Below, one piece after another: positions 1 through 8,976 of a stretch of DNA of 23,561 bases; position 1 is the stretch's first letter; the number at the start of each line of letters is the position of its first letter. The notes under the pieces are model-generated. The model did no database searches, was not told the origin of the DNA, and saw nothing but the letters and a program-made list of their open reading frames with translations. Position numbers and translations under genes: made by a program. The stretch is from JAYRWN01 sp041917975 (GTDB lineage Bacteria > Bacteroidota > Bacteroidia > Chitinophagales > Saprospiraceae), in contig JAYRWN010000445.1 of the NCBI GenBank assembly GCA_041917975.1, positions 1 to 23,561 of the forward strand, read 5' to 3'.

Positions 1-2022
1 GGCGCATTATTACATTCCGATAACGAGCAGCCCTATACCTATAATGTAACTAATGTCCCGGCAGGTAGCTTCCAGTTTACAGCTATTGCCTTCGATAATT
101 GCTCTACCCAACAAACGTCCACTCAGGTTAATGTAAGTGTTCAAAGCAGCGCTTCCTGTGCTGATGGAATAAAAAATGGAAGTGAAACCGGAGTGGATTG
201 TGGTGGGTCGTGTCCACCTTGCCAGACTTCGGGATACTGTGCATCCAAAGGAAACAGTACGAATTACGAGTTTATCACCCGGGTCATTTTCTCCGGGATT
301 GACAATGCCACTCAAAATACTAATGGCGGGTACGCAGATCATACCAACCTTATAGCGGTGGTGAGCAAAGGCGGAAGTTATCCGATCAGTTTGACTACCG
401 GCCGTAAAAGCGGAAGCACAGCCTATAATGAGGGCTGGAATGTTTACATCGATTTTAATGCTAACGGGTCATTTGAAGATGCCGGTGAAATGGTGCTGGC
501 GGCAGTAAGCGCTTCCACGGTGAACGGACAAATTAATATCCCGGTTACGGCAGCTGGCGGAAACACTCGCATGCGGATACAAATGCAGTATAAAGCCACC
601 GTAGGCCACCCCTGCGTGAGTTTTGGCTTTGGAGAGGTTGAGGATTATACCGTACTGATTAATGGCGCTACGACGCCATGTGCCGGTAACCAAGCGCCCC
701 AGGTAAGCCTCAGCAGCAACGCATCCTCTTACTCCACCGGAGCTTCCATTTTACTCACTGCAAATGCTGCCGATGCCGACGGTAACGTGGTTAAGGTTGA
801 ATTTTTTAGCAACGGCGTCAAATTGGCAGAGGACGTTTCCAGCCCATTTAATTATACCATGACAAATGCTCAACCGGGAACATATAGTTTTCAGGCCCGG
901 GTCACCGATAACTGCAATACAACTGCTAACGCTTCACTCAATGTCACCGTATCCGGCGGTGTAGATCCCTGTGCAGGGAATACTGCTCCGGTGATAACCT
1001 TGACTACGGATAAAACGGCCTATACGACTGGTCAGACGATTATTCTCAATGCGAATGCTACCGATAATCAAGGCATATCGCGTGTAGAATTTTATTTGGG
1101 ATCAACGAAACTGGGTGAAGTTGTTGCCCAGCCTTACCAATACGTTCACACGGCTTCTGCCGGGGGGCTTCTATCATTTACCGCTCGGGCCATCGATGGC
1201 TGCGGTGCTTCCCGGGATGCCAATGCTAACGTTACAGTCAACCAAACAAATACTTGTAATGACGGCATTAAAAATGGTGATGAAACAGGGGTGGATTGCG
1301 GAGGCTCATGCGCTCCTTGTGCTGCGTTAAAATATTGTTCCGCGCAGGGTAAAACCAAATACGAATATATTGGTCAGGTTATTTTCGGATCGATCAATCA
1401 CGAATCGGGAGATAATGGTGGATATGGAGATTTTACAAGTTTTAGTACCGCGGTGACAGCCGGACAAGTTTATAATATCACCTTGGCACCAGTATATAAG
1501 AAAGATGCTTATAATGAGGGTTGGTCAGTATGGATTGACTCTAATCAGGATGGTGATTTTGATGATTCAGGTGAAAAAGTATTGAGCACATTAAAAAATG
1601 GTCGGTTTACTGCGGCTATTACCATTCCTGCAAATGCTAAAAATGGGGCGACACGGATGCGTATCATTATGCAATATAAAAGTTTACCGAGTGGACCTTG
1701 TACGGGACCGACCTGGGGTGAGGTGGAGGATTATACCCTGATCATTGGCGGTGGTCAAAACATTACGAATGAATTATCAGCAGAGCCGGATGTCGATGTA
1801 GATATTTTTCCCAACCCATTCCAAAATTCTCTTACTTTGAACATCAGTTACCCTAATTTTGGTACAGTTCTTGTAAAGATGTATAATGTACTTGGACAGC
1901 AAGTCCTGCAAAAAGTTCTGACCGGAAATACTTTGGAATTGAATTCATTACAACCCGGGTATTATTTTCTTGAAGTTAGAACAGCAGATAAAAAATGGAT
2001 TAAAAAAGTGCTCAAGCACTAA
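1..2022 (+). CDS. Secreted Ig/GEVED multidomain protein with T9SS sorting tail (5' truncated)
   Basis: The frame is open from base 1 and lacks a start, so the N-terminus lies outside the window; a GTG at 193 is internal. The visible 673 residues are modular: end of an Ig-like domain (about 1-48), a Cys-rich motif (53-74, with DG-x-x-NG-x-ETG-x-DCGG-x-C-x-x-C), a GEVED module (79-220, ending GEVEDYTV), two bacterial Ig-like domains (226-317 and 323-417, with the VEF(F/Y) strand typical of Big_9-type repeats), a second Cys motif (419-440), a second GEVED module (445-584), and a type A T9SS sorting domain (599-673; FPNPF near its start, YNVLGQ, then a Lys-rich end). Such tails direct export across the outer membrane and are then cleaved. 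Role is probably adhesin or surface matrix protein; no catalytic domain is visible. Asp/Asn-rich stretches in the GEVED modules may bind calcium (inference). Confidence 0.93.
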   Translation, partial: GALLHSDNEQPYTYNVTNVPAGSFQFTAIAFDNCSTQQTSTQVNVSVQSSASCADGIKNGSETGVDCGGSCPPCQTSGYCASKGNSTNYEFITRVIFSGIDNATQNTNGGYADHTNLIAVVSKGGSYPISLTTGRKSGSTAYNEGWNVYIDFNANGSFEDAGEMVLAAVSASTVNGQINIPVTAAGGNTRMRIQMQYKATVGHPCVSFGFGEVEDYTVLINGATTPCAGNQAPQVSLSSNASSYSTGASILLTANAADADGNVVKVEFFSNGVKLAEDVSSPFNYTMTNAQPGTYSFQARVTDNCNTTANASLNVTVSGGVDPCAGNTAPVITLTTDKTAYTTGQTIILNANATDNQGISRVEFYLGSTKLGEVVAQPYQYVHTASAGGLLSFTARAIDGCGASRDANANVTVNQTNTCNDGIKNGDETGVDCGGSCAPCAALKYCSAQGKTKYEYIGQVIFGSINHESGDNGGYGDFTSFSTAVTAGQVYNITLAPVYKKDAYNEGWSVWIDSNQDGDFDDSGEKVLSTLKNGRFTAAITIPANAKNGATRMRIIMQYKSLPSGPCTGPTWGEVEDYTLIIGGGQNITNELSAEPDVDVDIFPNPFQNSLTLNISYPNFGTVLVKMYNVLGQQVLQKVLTGNTLELNSLQPGYYFLEVRTADKKWIKKVLKH

Positions 2023-2051
2023 ACGATAATAGATTGGTTGGTTTAAGAAGT

Positions 2052-2086
2052 GAGAAGGGTGCCAAAGTGGCATCCTTTTCCATTTT
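2052..2086 (+). terminator. Putative intrinsic terminator of the GEVED gene
   Basis: A 12-bp stem (2052-2063 with 2069-2080, two G-U pairs) closes a 5-base loop and is followed by a short T-containing tract (CATTTT). It lies 30 bases after the stop codon. The T tract is weak, so efficiency is uncertain. Confidence 0.6.
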
Positions 2087-2222
2087 AGGCCAGTATTGAC
2101 TTGATTTTCAGCCTTTTTATGCTGGTAAGAGTATCCGAGTAAGAACGAAGCTGTTATCGCGGACGCTGGTTCAAAATGGCAATTATTACAGCCGTTCCCT
2201 CAAACCAAATTTTCCATTTTTA

Positions 2223-2283
2223 GGAGGAAAACGTTACATTTTTTGGAATGGTTGGCATGGAATAAAAAACCATTCCTTCCTCC
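2223..2283. repeat. Nested inverted repeat upstream of the ABC-F ATPase gene
   Basis: The inner arms GGAATGGTT (2245-2253) and AACCATTCC (2268-2276) are perfect complements. Immediately outside, GGAGGAA (2223-2229) complements TTCCTCC (2277-2283). The 3' arms are contiguous while the 5' arms are separated by 15 bases. A T-rich run (2286-2295) follows, so it could act as a terminator, an attenuator in the leader of the next gene, or a protein-binding dyad. Confidence 0.55.
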
Positions 2284-2333
2284 ATTCCTTTTTTTAAGTT
2301 TTCTTTGCTACGGTAATTTTAACCAAGTCGTCC

Positions 2334-4178
2334 ATGAATTTTGTCACTTTAGAAAATGTCTCCCTGAATTTTGGAGATAAACTCATTCTGGACGCTATAA
2401 ACCTTTATGTCAATAAAGGCCAAAAGATAGCCCTGTTAGCTAAAAACGGCTCCGGAAAAAGTACCTTGATGCGCATCATCACCGGACTTCAAAAGCCCGA
2501 TGGGGATACTTATAAATATTATTTTCGGCCTGTTGCCACCGGATACCTGGCTCAGGAACCAGAACTTAACCCTGCACATACGGTGTTACAGGAAATTTAC
2601 AGTGTCCAGGATTCGCGTGTCCAAGCTGTGGCGAATTATAGTCGAGCTCTAGCTGAAGCCCATGAGTCAAACCTGGCTGCCTCCTCTTCCCGATTGGATG
2701 AGTTACATGCTTGGGATTTACAAAGCAGTATCGCAGAAGTCCTGGAGAAACTACAGATCAATACTTTAGATACTTTAGTGAGTAACCTGTCCGGTGGCCA
2801 GGCTAAACGGTTGGCACTGGCCAAACTTATCATTGCTCAGCCTGAGTTTATCCTGTTGGATGAACCTACCAATCACCTGGATATTGAAATGATCGAGTGG
2901 CTGGAAGACTTTCTGCTTAAACCCGGTATCACCTTATTTATGATTACTCACGACCGTTATTTCTTGGAACGGGTGTGTGATCAGATCCTGGAACTGGATC
3001 AGGGCAAGTTATTTGTTTACCCCGGCAATTACAGTGTCTATTTAGAACGAAAAGCGCAGCGTCAGCAGTTTGAAAATACCATTCTGGAAAAAACGCGGAA
3101 ACTGATGAACCTGGAATGGGAATGGGTGCGCCGAATGCCTAAAGCACGGACTACAAAGTCTAAAAGCCGCTTAGACCGTTTTGCGGTGATTCAGGAACAA
3201 GCTATGGGCGGAAAAACCGATGACCAATTAGATATCATTATTGAGCCCGCACGTCTGGGTTCAAAAATTCTGGAGTTGCATTATATCTCCATGGCCTTTG
3301 GAGCAAAAAAGTTATTTACAGATTTTGCTTATAAATTTCAAAAAGGAGAGCGTGTGGGCATTGTCGGACCGAATGGTGCCGGTAAGACCACTCTCTTGCG
3401 AGTGATGACCGCGGAAATCAAGCCAAGCGCCGGACGAGTAGTGTGGGGAGAAACGGTGAAAGTGGGCTATTTTAGACAAGATGGGATACTACTACTTAAA
3501 GATAAACGTGTTATTGATGTCATACGGGACATCGCAGATTATCTCCCCTTGAAGAACGGACGCAAACTTTCTGCCGAACAACTCTTGGAAAGATTTATGT
3601 TTTCACGACCACAGCAGCAAGTCTATGTCTCTCAGCTTAGTGGAGGAGAAAAACGGCGACTTCATCTGTTGGAAGTATTGATGACCAACCCCAATTTTCT
3701 TATCCTTGACGAGCCTACCAATGATCTGGACATCATCACCCTGAACATGCTGGAGGATTATTTAGTGCATTTTGATGGATGTGTTTTAGTGGTTACCCAC
3801 GACCGCTATTTTCTGGATAAAATAGCTGATCATTTGTTCATCTTACGTGGTGACGGCACCATTAAAGATTATAACGGTTTATACAGTGAATTTCGTAGTG
3901 AAATGAGCCTCACCATAGAATCTTCTGCGCCCACTACCTCGTTGAAAAAATCATCCGCGGGCAGTGACCAAAAGGAAAAACGCAAACAATTGCGCAAGCT
4001 GGAGAAAGACCTGGAGGATTTAACCCGCAAAAAAGAGCGTATTTTAGACTGGTTCAGTACCGGAAATACTGATTTACAAAAAAGCCGTGAATACGATCTG
4101 GAACTTAAAACCATTGAACACGAGTTGGCGTCAAAGGAAATGGATTGGTTAGTGCTCGCCGAAGAGTTGGGTGAATAA
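2334..4178 (+). CDS. uup: ABC-F family ATPase, Uup-like
   Basis: A 614-residue soluble protein with two ATP-binding cassettes and no membrane segments, the ABC-F layout. Cassette 1: Walker A AKNGSGKST (36-44), signature LSGGQ (152-156), Walker B ILLDEPTNHLD (173-183), switch His in THD near 206. A charged linker (about 240-290, WEWVRRMPKARTTKSKSR) follows. Cassette 2: GPNGAGKTT (345-353), LSGGE (435-439), LILDEPTNDLD (456-466). The last 65 residues are a charged, probably coiled-coil domain like that of Uup. ABC-F proteins act on ribosomes, and Uup is linked to DNA transposition/repair and ribosome function. The first Walker A glycine is Ala36. It ends 4 bp from the convergent Nudix gene with no obvious terminator between. 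The exact subfamily is less certain than the family. Confidence 0.93.
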   Translation: MNFVTLENVSLNFGDKLILDAINLYVNKGQKIALLAKNGSGKSTLMRIITGLQKPDGDTYKYYFRPVATGYLAQEPELNPAHTVLQEIYSVQDSRVQAVANYSRALAEAHESNLAASSSRLDELHAWDLQSSIAEVLEKLQINTLDTLVSNLSGGQAKRLALAKLIIAQPEFILLDEPTNHLDIEMIEWLEDFLLKPGITLFMITHDRYFLERVCDQILELDQGKLFVYPGNYSVYLERKAQRQQFENTILEKTRKLMNLEWEWVRRMPKARTTKSKSRLDRFAVIQEQAMGGKTDDQLDIIIEPARLGSKILELHYISMAFGAKKLFTDFAYKFQKGERVGIVGPNGAGKTTLLRVMTAEIKPSAGRVVWGETVKVGYFRQDGILLLKDKRVIDVIRDIADYLPLKNGRKLSAEQLLERFMFSRPQQQVYVSQLSGGEKRRLHLLEVLMTNPNFLILDEPTNDLDIITLNMLEDYLVHFDGCVLVVTHDRYFLDKIADHLFILRGDGTIKDYNGLYSEFRSEMSLTIESSAPTTSLKKSSAGSDQKEKRKQLRKLEKDLEDLTRKKERILDWFSTGNTDLQKSREYDLELKTIEHELASKEMDWLVLAEELGE

Positions 4179-4182
4179 TATC

Positions 4183-4815
4183 TTACCTTTGCTCCAGGTT
4201 ATTAATTAGGTAAAGTAACTCGGCGGTGATCATCGCGGTAGCTCCCCAAAGTACTTCACTGTACAAATCATAATAAGGCACTTTTGATAAAATAAATCCC
4301 TCGCTCACGGGGATATCCTGATGTTTGATACGACTGGTTTCAGACATGTAGGCACAGGAAGTAATAATGGAACGCTGGATTTCCTCCTCTTGCAGAGTTA
4401 GTTGAGGTTCATTTTGCAGATGGATAACATAGGGCTGCACGAGAAAATTTGATACGGGAATGTAAAGTGGAGTAAGCTCCCCCAGCCGGTGGTGGTCCTC
4501 GACAACAATACCGGTTTCTTCACGTATTTCCCGTTTAGCTGTATCCCAAAGGGTAACATCACTGACCTCCTTTTTTCCGCCGGGAAAACCGATTTGTCCC
4601 CGGTGTTGTAGGGGGCCCGAAGCACCGTGTCGTTTAACATAGATGAGATGAGTACCTTGCTCGAGGGGGAATAAGATTACTCCTACCGCAGAAAGTTGTG
4701 CGCTGGGTGGTGCTGTACGGTACCCCTGTGGACGGACGTCCATGAGCTGGTGAGCCACCCAACCCGGGAGTTGCTGACTCAAGGCAAGAGCCAGGTCCGC
4801 AGGATTTATAAACAA
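4183..4815 (-). CDS. Nudix hydrolase, CoA pyrophosphatase-like
   Basis: A 210-residue protein with a Nudix box at about 79-103 (GGKKE...KREIREETGI), where REIREE supplies the metal-binding glutamates. It is preceded by LQHRGQIGFPGGK (69-81), which resembles the extra signature of CoA-type Nudix enzymes that split CoA into phosphopantetheine and 3',5'-ADP. Spacing in the first half of the box follows the CoA subfamily rather than the plain GX5E form. It starts 12 bp after the hemD stop, so it is probably the last gene of the DUF4271-hemD-Nudix operon. The substrate is inferred from motif only; other nucleoside diphosphate derivatives are possible. Confidence 0.85.
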   Translation of the reverse strand: MFINPADLALALSQQLPGWVAHQLMDVRPQGYRTAPPSAQLSAVGVILFPLEQGTHLIYVKRHGASGPLQHRGQIGFPGGKKEVSDVTLWDTAKREIREETGIVVEDHHRLGELTPLYIPVSNFLVQPYVIHLQNEPQLTLQEEEIQRSIITSCAYMSETSRIKHQDIPVSEGFILSKVPYYDLYSEVLWGATAMITAELLYLINNLEQR

Positions 4816-4827
4816 TTTTTATCGAAA

Positions 4828-5619
4828 TTATACGTTTTGCGGCGCGAGGACATTTGACTTTTGTAGATAATTGTCCAACGCCATGTGCATAGAGGGCGCA
4901 TCGGCTGCCGGAGCCTTGATGTTAATGGTCAATCCTCGTTCTTCAATGGCTTGAATCGTACTTGCCCCAAAACCAGCCAAACGGGTTTCATTCTGTTTGA
5001 AGTCAGGAAAATTGCTGTACAGTGAATATATTTCCAGGGCATTAAAGAACACCAGGACATCGTAGGTGATATCCGCCAGATCGGATAGATCACTGGGTAA
5101 AGTTTTGTACATGACGGATTCCTGGTATTTAATACCCAACTTCTCCAGATATTCGATGATCGGTTTGGAGCCCAGATTGGACATGGGTAACAGAAAACGG
5201 TTACCTTCCCGGTGTTTTACGAAATAATTTTGCAGGTCCTCTATATTTTTAGTGCCGACAAACACTTTCCGCTTTCGGTAGATAATAAATTTTTGCAGGT
5301 AATTAGCGATCGTCTCAGTCTGGCAGAAGTACTTCGTATCCGGTGATATCTTACATCGCGTTTCTTCAGCAAGACGAAAAAAATTATCTATCGCATTACG
5401 ACTGGTAAAGATTACACAAGGAAATTCATCTATCCTGATCCTTTGTTTTCTAAATTCCTTTTCATTCACGGCTTCTACAAAGATGAAAGGGCGGTAATCT
5501 ATCTTTAACTCGTATTTTTTGGCCAGATCGTGGTAGGGAGTTTTATTTTGGGGTTCCGGCTGTGAGATAAGAATGGATTTTACGATTTTAAACTTTTCTG
5601 CCATATTCGTTGCGGACAT
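4828..5619 (-). CDS. hemD: Uroporphyrinogen-III synthase
   Basis: This 263-residue protein resembles Bacteroidota HemD. The N-terminal half begins ILISQPEP and contains VIFTSRNAIDNFF (about 88-100); the second half has LVFFNALEIYSLY followed by the AGFGASTIQAIEERGL motif (about 217-232). The enzyme closes hydroxymethylbilane into uroporphyrinogen III with inversion of ring D, in the cytoplasmic tetrapyrrole pathway. HemD is poorly conserved, so the call rests on these segments and on its position directly behind a DUF4271 gene, an arrangement I know from other Bacteroidota. Met1 is used here, but Met6 (5604) fits the family start equally well. Gaps to both operon neighbours are 12 bp. Confidence 0.88.
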   Translation of the reverse strand: MSATNMAEKFKIVKSILISQPEPQNKTPYHDLAKKYELKIDYRPFIFVEAVNEKEFRKQRIRIDEFPCVIFTSRNAIDNFFRLAEETRCKISPDTKYFCQTETIANYLQKFIIYRKRKVFVGTKNIEDLQNYFVKHREGNRFLLPMSNLGSKPIIEYLEKLGIKYQESVMYKTLPSDLSDLADITYDVLVFFNALEIYSLYSNFPDFKQNETRLAGFGASTIQAIEERGLTINIKAPAADAPSMHMALDNYLQKSNVLAPQNV

Positions 5620-5631
5620 ATCTAGATATGC

Positions 5632-6810
5632 TTAGTTAACTGATTGGTTTAACAAATACTTCCCTGCAATTACTACAGGCAAAACGTCTACGACACAAAG
5701 GTAAAGAAAAAAATGGAATTTACTAAACACCAAAATTCTGGCACTCACCAGTAAGCCTCTGAACTGCCTGACAAAATATAATATCACAAATAGGACCAAT
5801 CCCAAAATACCGGCTATTTTAGCCATTTCCGTGGGAGTAAAGGCTAAAAACCAGTTGATACAAAATAAAATAATGCCAAGACAGATGTTGAACTGCATCA
5901 GGATAAAGGAATATTGACTAACTTCCTTCTCAACTGGAAACAACAAATTCAATACAAACAATATGGTGTGTTTCATTCCGTAAATCAGGAACAAAGCCAA
6001 AATAAACCATAGAAATGAAACCTGGCGGTCAGCCGGCACATACTCTCTCTGCAAGAGATAAAAAAACAAGGCGCCTTGCGCCAAAAAGACCACATAAAGC
6101 AGGTAATACAAAACACTGGAAAACCCTTTCGAAAATTCACGATGAATAACCCTGAACTGATTGTCACTGGTTAACGATTTAAATATCTCGGGGACTAAAC
6201 TCCGATTGATGTTGACAATGAATGTAATTAAAACTAATGACAAAAAAAGTACCCAAAAAATGTAGTTACTCAGGATGTTTTGGAACCTGGATTCAACGTC
6301 TTTTTTACTAATATCGATTGCTGGTGGGATCAACACGGCGGGTCCTTTAGCTGTGTCGGTGGTCAGCTTAGAAATGTCGGATGTCACGTCCTTGCTGGGT
6401 GTTTGTCCAGCGGTGTCTGAATGTAAAGGGGCGGAAGGCACCGTGGTAATGGTAGCCGGTGCTGGCAGGTCGGACTTGGTGGCACCACTGGTGGGTTTGT
6501 AGGCTGGGCTCCGCAGCTCAAATGGATTTTGTGCATTAACCGGTACCGACGTAGAACGTGTGGTGCTTTGTTGGGAAGCGGAGGGTGAATTTTTTGCGGT
6601 GTCTCTGCTTGAGCTGGATGGTGGAAATTGGATCGCCGGTGCCTGGGTAGCTGAAGCCGCTTTAACGCTGGTTTTTAGTGTATCTCTTTTCGACTGACCC
6701 GGTTTTATGTCAAAAGGATTTGTGGTCTGACTAAACAGAACCCACCCTGCCCACACTAGTACAAACAGAGTGACTATTGTTTTTTTCTCAGACTGGTTCA
6801 TAGTCATCAT
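5632..6810 (-). CDS. DUF4271 domain membrane protein
   Basis: This 392-residue protein has an N-terminal hydrophobic segment (11-27), which may be a signal anchor or cleaved signal. A long Ser/Thr/Pro/Ala-rich low-complexity linker follows (about 40-165) and probably faces the periplasm. Six or so membrane segments come next (182-200, 232-253, 264-278, 282-292, 304-323, 333-348, 362-383), forming the DUF4271 region. No catalytic motif is visible and the molecular role is unknown. The linker carries two copies of an NPF(D/E)(I/L) motif (31-35 and 95-99). It heads an operon with hemD and the Nudix gene. Met1, Met2 and Met4 are all possible starts. A TAATTTTG box resembling the -7 element lies only 3 bp before the first ATG. 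Confidence 0.85.
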   Translation of the reverse strand: MMTMNQSEKKTIVTLFVLVWAGWVLFSQTTNPFDIKPGQSKRDTLKTSVKAASATQAPAIQFPPSSSSRDTAKNSPSASQQSTTRSTSVPVNAQNPFELRSPAYKPTSGATKSDLPAPATITTVPSAPLHSDTAGQTPSKDVTSDISKLTTDTAKGPAVLIPPAIDISKKDVESRFQNILSNYIFWVLFLSLVLITFIVNINRSLVPEIFKSLTSDNQFRVIHREFSKGFSSVLYYLLYVVFLAQGALFFYLLQREYVPADRQVSFLWFILALFLIYGMKHTILFVLNLLFPVEKEVSQYSFILMQFNICLGIILFCINWFLAFTPTEMAKIAGILGLVLFVILYFVRQFRGLLVSARILVFSKFHFFLYLCVVDVLPVVIAGKYLLNQSVN

Positions 6811-6956
6811 GCAAAATTAGGATTTCTTTTAATTTCCTCTTGAATTTTAACCAAAAGGCCTTGGAATCAAAGCACTGACCTCTCACCCGCCTTGGTATGT
6901 TAATACCCTGTTAACCAGAAACTAAACCCACCGATTTGCTTTATTTTGTAGCACCG

Positions 6957-8216
6957 ATGAAAAAAAGGGTCATCACCCGCATAGTTATTCTTGGTTCGCT
7001 ACTGGTATTGTCCATGCTCGCCTTTCAATTTTATTGGGTGTATCAAAACTGGAGCATTGAAAACCATCGCTTCAAACAAACAGTGACCCAGGCGCTTTTT
7101 AAAGTCACCAGCGCCGTCGCCGATCATGAAAAAATTTCCTTGCCCGACCATAACCTGATCCGAGCTGTCAGCAATACCTATTTTGTGGTCAATATTAACA
7201 ATGTCATCGATGCTGGAGTCCTGGAACGTTTTCTTATCCAGGAATTCCAAGCCAGGGACATCAATCTTGATTTTGAATATGCCATTTACGATTGTTCTAA
7301 TGATGATATGGTTTATGGTGATTTTTGCAACATCACCAGCAAGGATTTTAAACCCAATTTTGATCAAATGCCTAAATATGAAGAGTTTACTTATTACTTC
7401 GGAGTCAATTTTCCCAACCGCTCTAACTCCATCTTTGTAAACCTCCGGCCTTCATTACTTTTCTCAGCTATCACCTTGTTATCCTTGCTATTTTTTGTAG
7501 CCACCATCATTGTGTTGCTTCAACAGAAAAAACTTTGGGAATTACAAACAGATTTTATCAATAACCTCACCCACGAGTTTAAGACGCCTTTATCTTCCAT
7601 CCGCCTGGCCAACGAATTTCTGCAACAAACGGATCCTATAAAATCCGACAGTAAATTACAACGGTACACCAACATTATTCAAGAACAAAATCAACGGTTA
7701 AATCGTCAGGTAGAACGAATCCTGGATCTGGCTAAATGGGAAAAGGAAGACTTTGTGATCAATCCGCAACCTGTAGATTTACATGCCCTTATTCGTGAAG
7801 TTATCGACCAATATGCCTTACAAATCAACAATAAAAACGGTAAAATTGATCTTTCTTTACAAGCTACTCTCCCCGTCATCCGGGCGGATGAGGATCATTT
7901 GCTAAATTTACTTTCAAATTTGGTAGATAACGGGATTAAATATTCCTCTGCAGGAGCACATCTTACTTTTAGTACAACCGATACGAACCGCGGGTTGCGA
8001 TTGGTTATTCAAGATCAGGGAATTGGTATTCATGCAGAGGATTTGCCCAAACTTTTTACTAAATTTTACCGGGTGCATACCGGTAATGTGCATAACGTTA
8101 AAGGATTTGGTCTGGGGCTGTACTATGTAAAGAAAGTGTGTGATGCCCACGGCTGGAAGGTGGAAGTGGCCAGTGAACCTGGCCGCGGCACTAGTTTCAC
8201 AATTAATATTGTCTAA
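6957..8216 (+). CDS. Membrane sensor histidine kinase
   Basis: This 419-residue kinase has two membrane helices (about 5-27 and 166-189) bracketing a periplasmic sensor region of about 140 residues with no recognised fold. It has no HAMP domain. The HisKA H-box contains the phosphorylated His206 (NNLTHEFKTPLSSIR). The HATPase domain has the N-box (321-325, NLVDN), the G1 box DQGIGI (from 353), the F box and the G2 box GFGLGL (383-388). It autophosphorylates and passes phosphate to the regulator encoded 18 bp downstream. I chose ATG 6957 because it starts with MKKR directly before the first helix. A TTG at 6936 in frame would add seven unlikely residues. The signal sensed is unknown. Confidence 0.94.
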   Translation: MKKRVITRIVILGSLLVLSMLAFQFYWVYQNWSIENHRFKQTVTQALFKVTSAVADHEKISLPDHNLIRAVSNTYFVVNINNVIDAGVLERFLIQEFQARDINLDFEYAIYDCSNDDMVYGDFCNITSKDFKPNFDQMPKYEEFTYYFGVNFPNRSNSIFVNLRPSLLFSAITLLSLLFFVATIIVLLQQKKLWELQTDFINNLTHEFKTPLSSIRLANEFLQQTDPIKSDSKLQRYTNIIQEQNQRLNRQVERILDLAKWEKEDFVINPQPVDLHALIREVIDQYALQINNKNGKIDLSLQATLPVIRADEDHLLNLLSNLVDNGIKYSSAGAHLTFSTTDTNRGLRLVIQDQGIGIHAEDLPKLFTKFYRVHTGNVHNVKGFGLGLYYVKKVCDAHGWKVEVASEPGRGTSFTINIV

Positions 8217-8234
8217 TCTATTTTTTAAATTTTT

Positions 8235-8921
8235 ATGGCTAAAGCTCACATACTATACGTGGAGGATGATGAAACGCTGAGTTTACTCACTCAGGAGAGT
8301 TTGTTACGACAAGGGTATCAGGTTGATCATGCCGTGGATGGAGAAGTCGCTTTGAATTTATTAAAGAAACATGTATACGATTTAATTATTTTGGATGTCA
8401 TGCTCCCCAAAATGGATGGTTTCGGTGTAGCGAATAACATCCGGCAAAGAAATAAAGATGTACCCATTTTATTTTTATCGGCAAAGTCCTTAAAGGAAGA
8501 TCGGATCCATGGATTTAAAACCGGGGCGGATGACTACATCACTAAACCCTTCAGCATGGAAGAAGTGCTGTTAAAAATCGAAGTGTTTTTACGTCGCCGT
8601 CGTTTGAGCGATTACCTGCCACCCGATGTTTTGCAGATCGGTATGTTTAGTTTCGATTACCCAAATTTAACCTTAACCGATGGAAAAGGATGGTCAGAAA
8701 TATTGACCCAACGCGAAGCGGATTTACTGAAATACCTTTACAATCATCGCCAAAACGTCATTAAACGAGCCGACATTCTGGTGACCTTATGGGGCGAAGA
8801 TGATTATTTTCTTGGACGGAGTCTGGACGTATTCATCAGCCGTTTGCGCAAATATTTTCAGCCGGATCCAACCGTTAAAATTGAGAATGTCCATGGTGTA
8901 GGGTTCAAATTAAAATGTTAA
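8235..8921 (+). CDS. OmpR/PhoB-family response regulator
   Basis: A 228-residue two-domain regulator. The receiver domain (about 4-115) has the acidic pair Asp11/Asp12, phosphoacceptor Asp54 (LDVMLP), Ser82 and Lys104 (TKPF). The C-terminal winged helix (about 130-228) shows the Trans_reg_C pattern, with TQREADLLKYL, the recognition helix region RSLDVFISRLRKYF and the closing GVGFKL. It is the partner of the kinase gene 18 bp upstream and probably co-transcribed with it. The pair resembles RprX/RprY-type systems of Bacteroidota in architecture, but I cannot assign a regulon. It is convergent with the next gene across a 55-bp gap. Confidence 0.95.
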   Translation: MAKAHILYVEDDETLSLLTQESLLRQGYQVDHAVDGEVALNLLKKHVYDLIILDVMLPKMDGFGVANNIRQRNKDVPILFLSAKSLKEDRIHGFKTGADDYITKPFSMEEVLLKIEVFLRRRRLSDYLPPDVLQIGMFSFDYPNLTLTDGKGWSEILTQREADLLKYLYNHRQNVIKRADILVTLWGEDDYFLGRSLDVFISRLRKYFQPDPTVKIENVHGVGFKLKC

Positions 8922-8976
8922 AAAAGGTATTTCTGCACTCTCTTGACGCTCCGATGTAATAAATAAGATAATCTTC

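Larger units (their letters stand above)
2023..2333. other. Intergenic region, 311 bp
   Basis: Besides the terminator hairpin at 2052-2086, this stretch holds a nested inverted repeat (2223-2283) directly before the ABC-F gene. I see no convincing ORF and no clear -33/-7 promoter pair for the downstream gene. Confidence 0.6.

Noticed and set aside
6936..6956. TTG start for the histidine kinase
   Set aside because: ATG 6957 starts MKKR directly before the first membrane helix; the seven extra residues add nothing recognisable.
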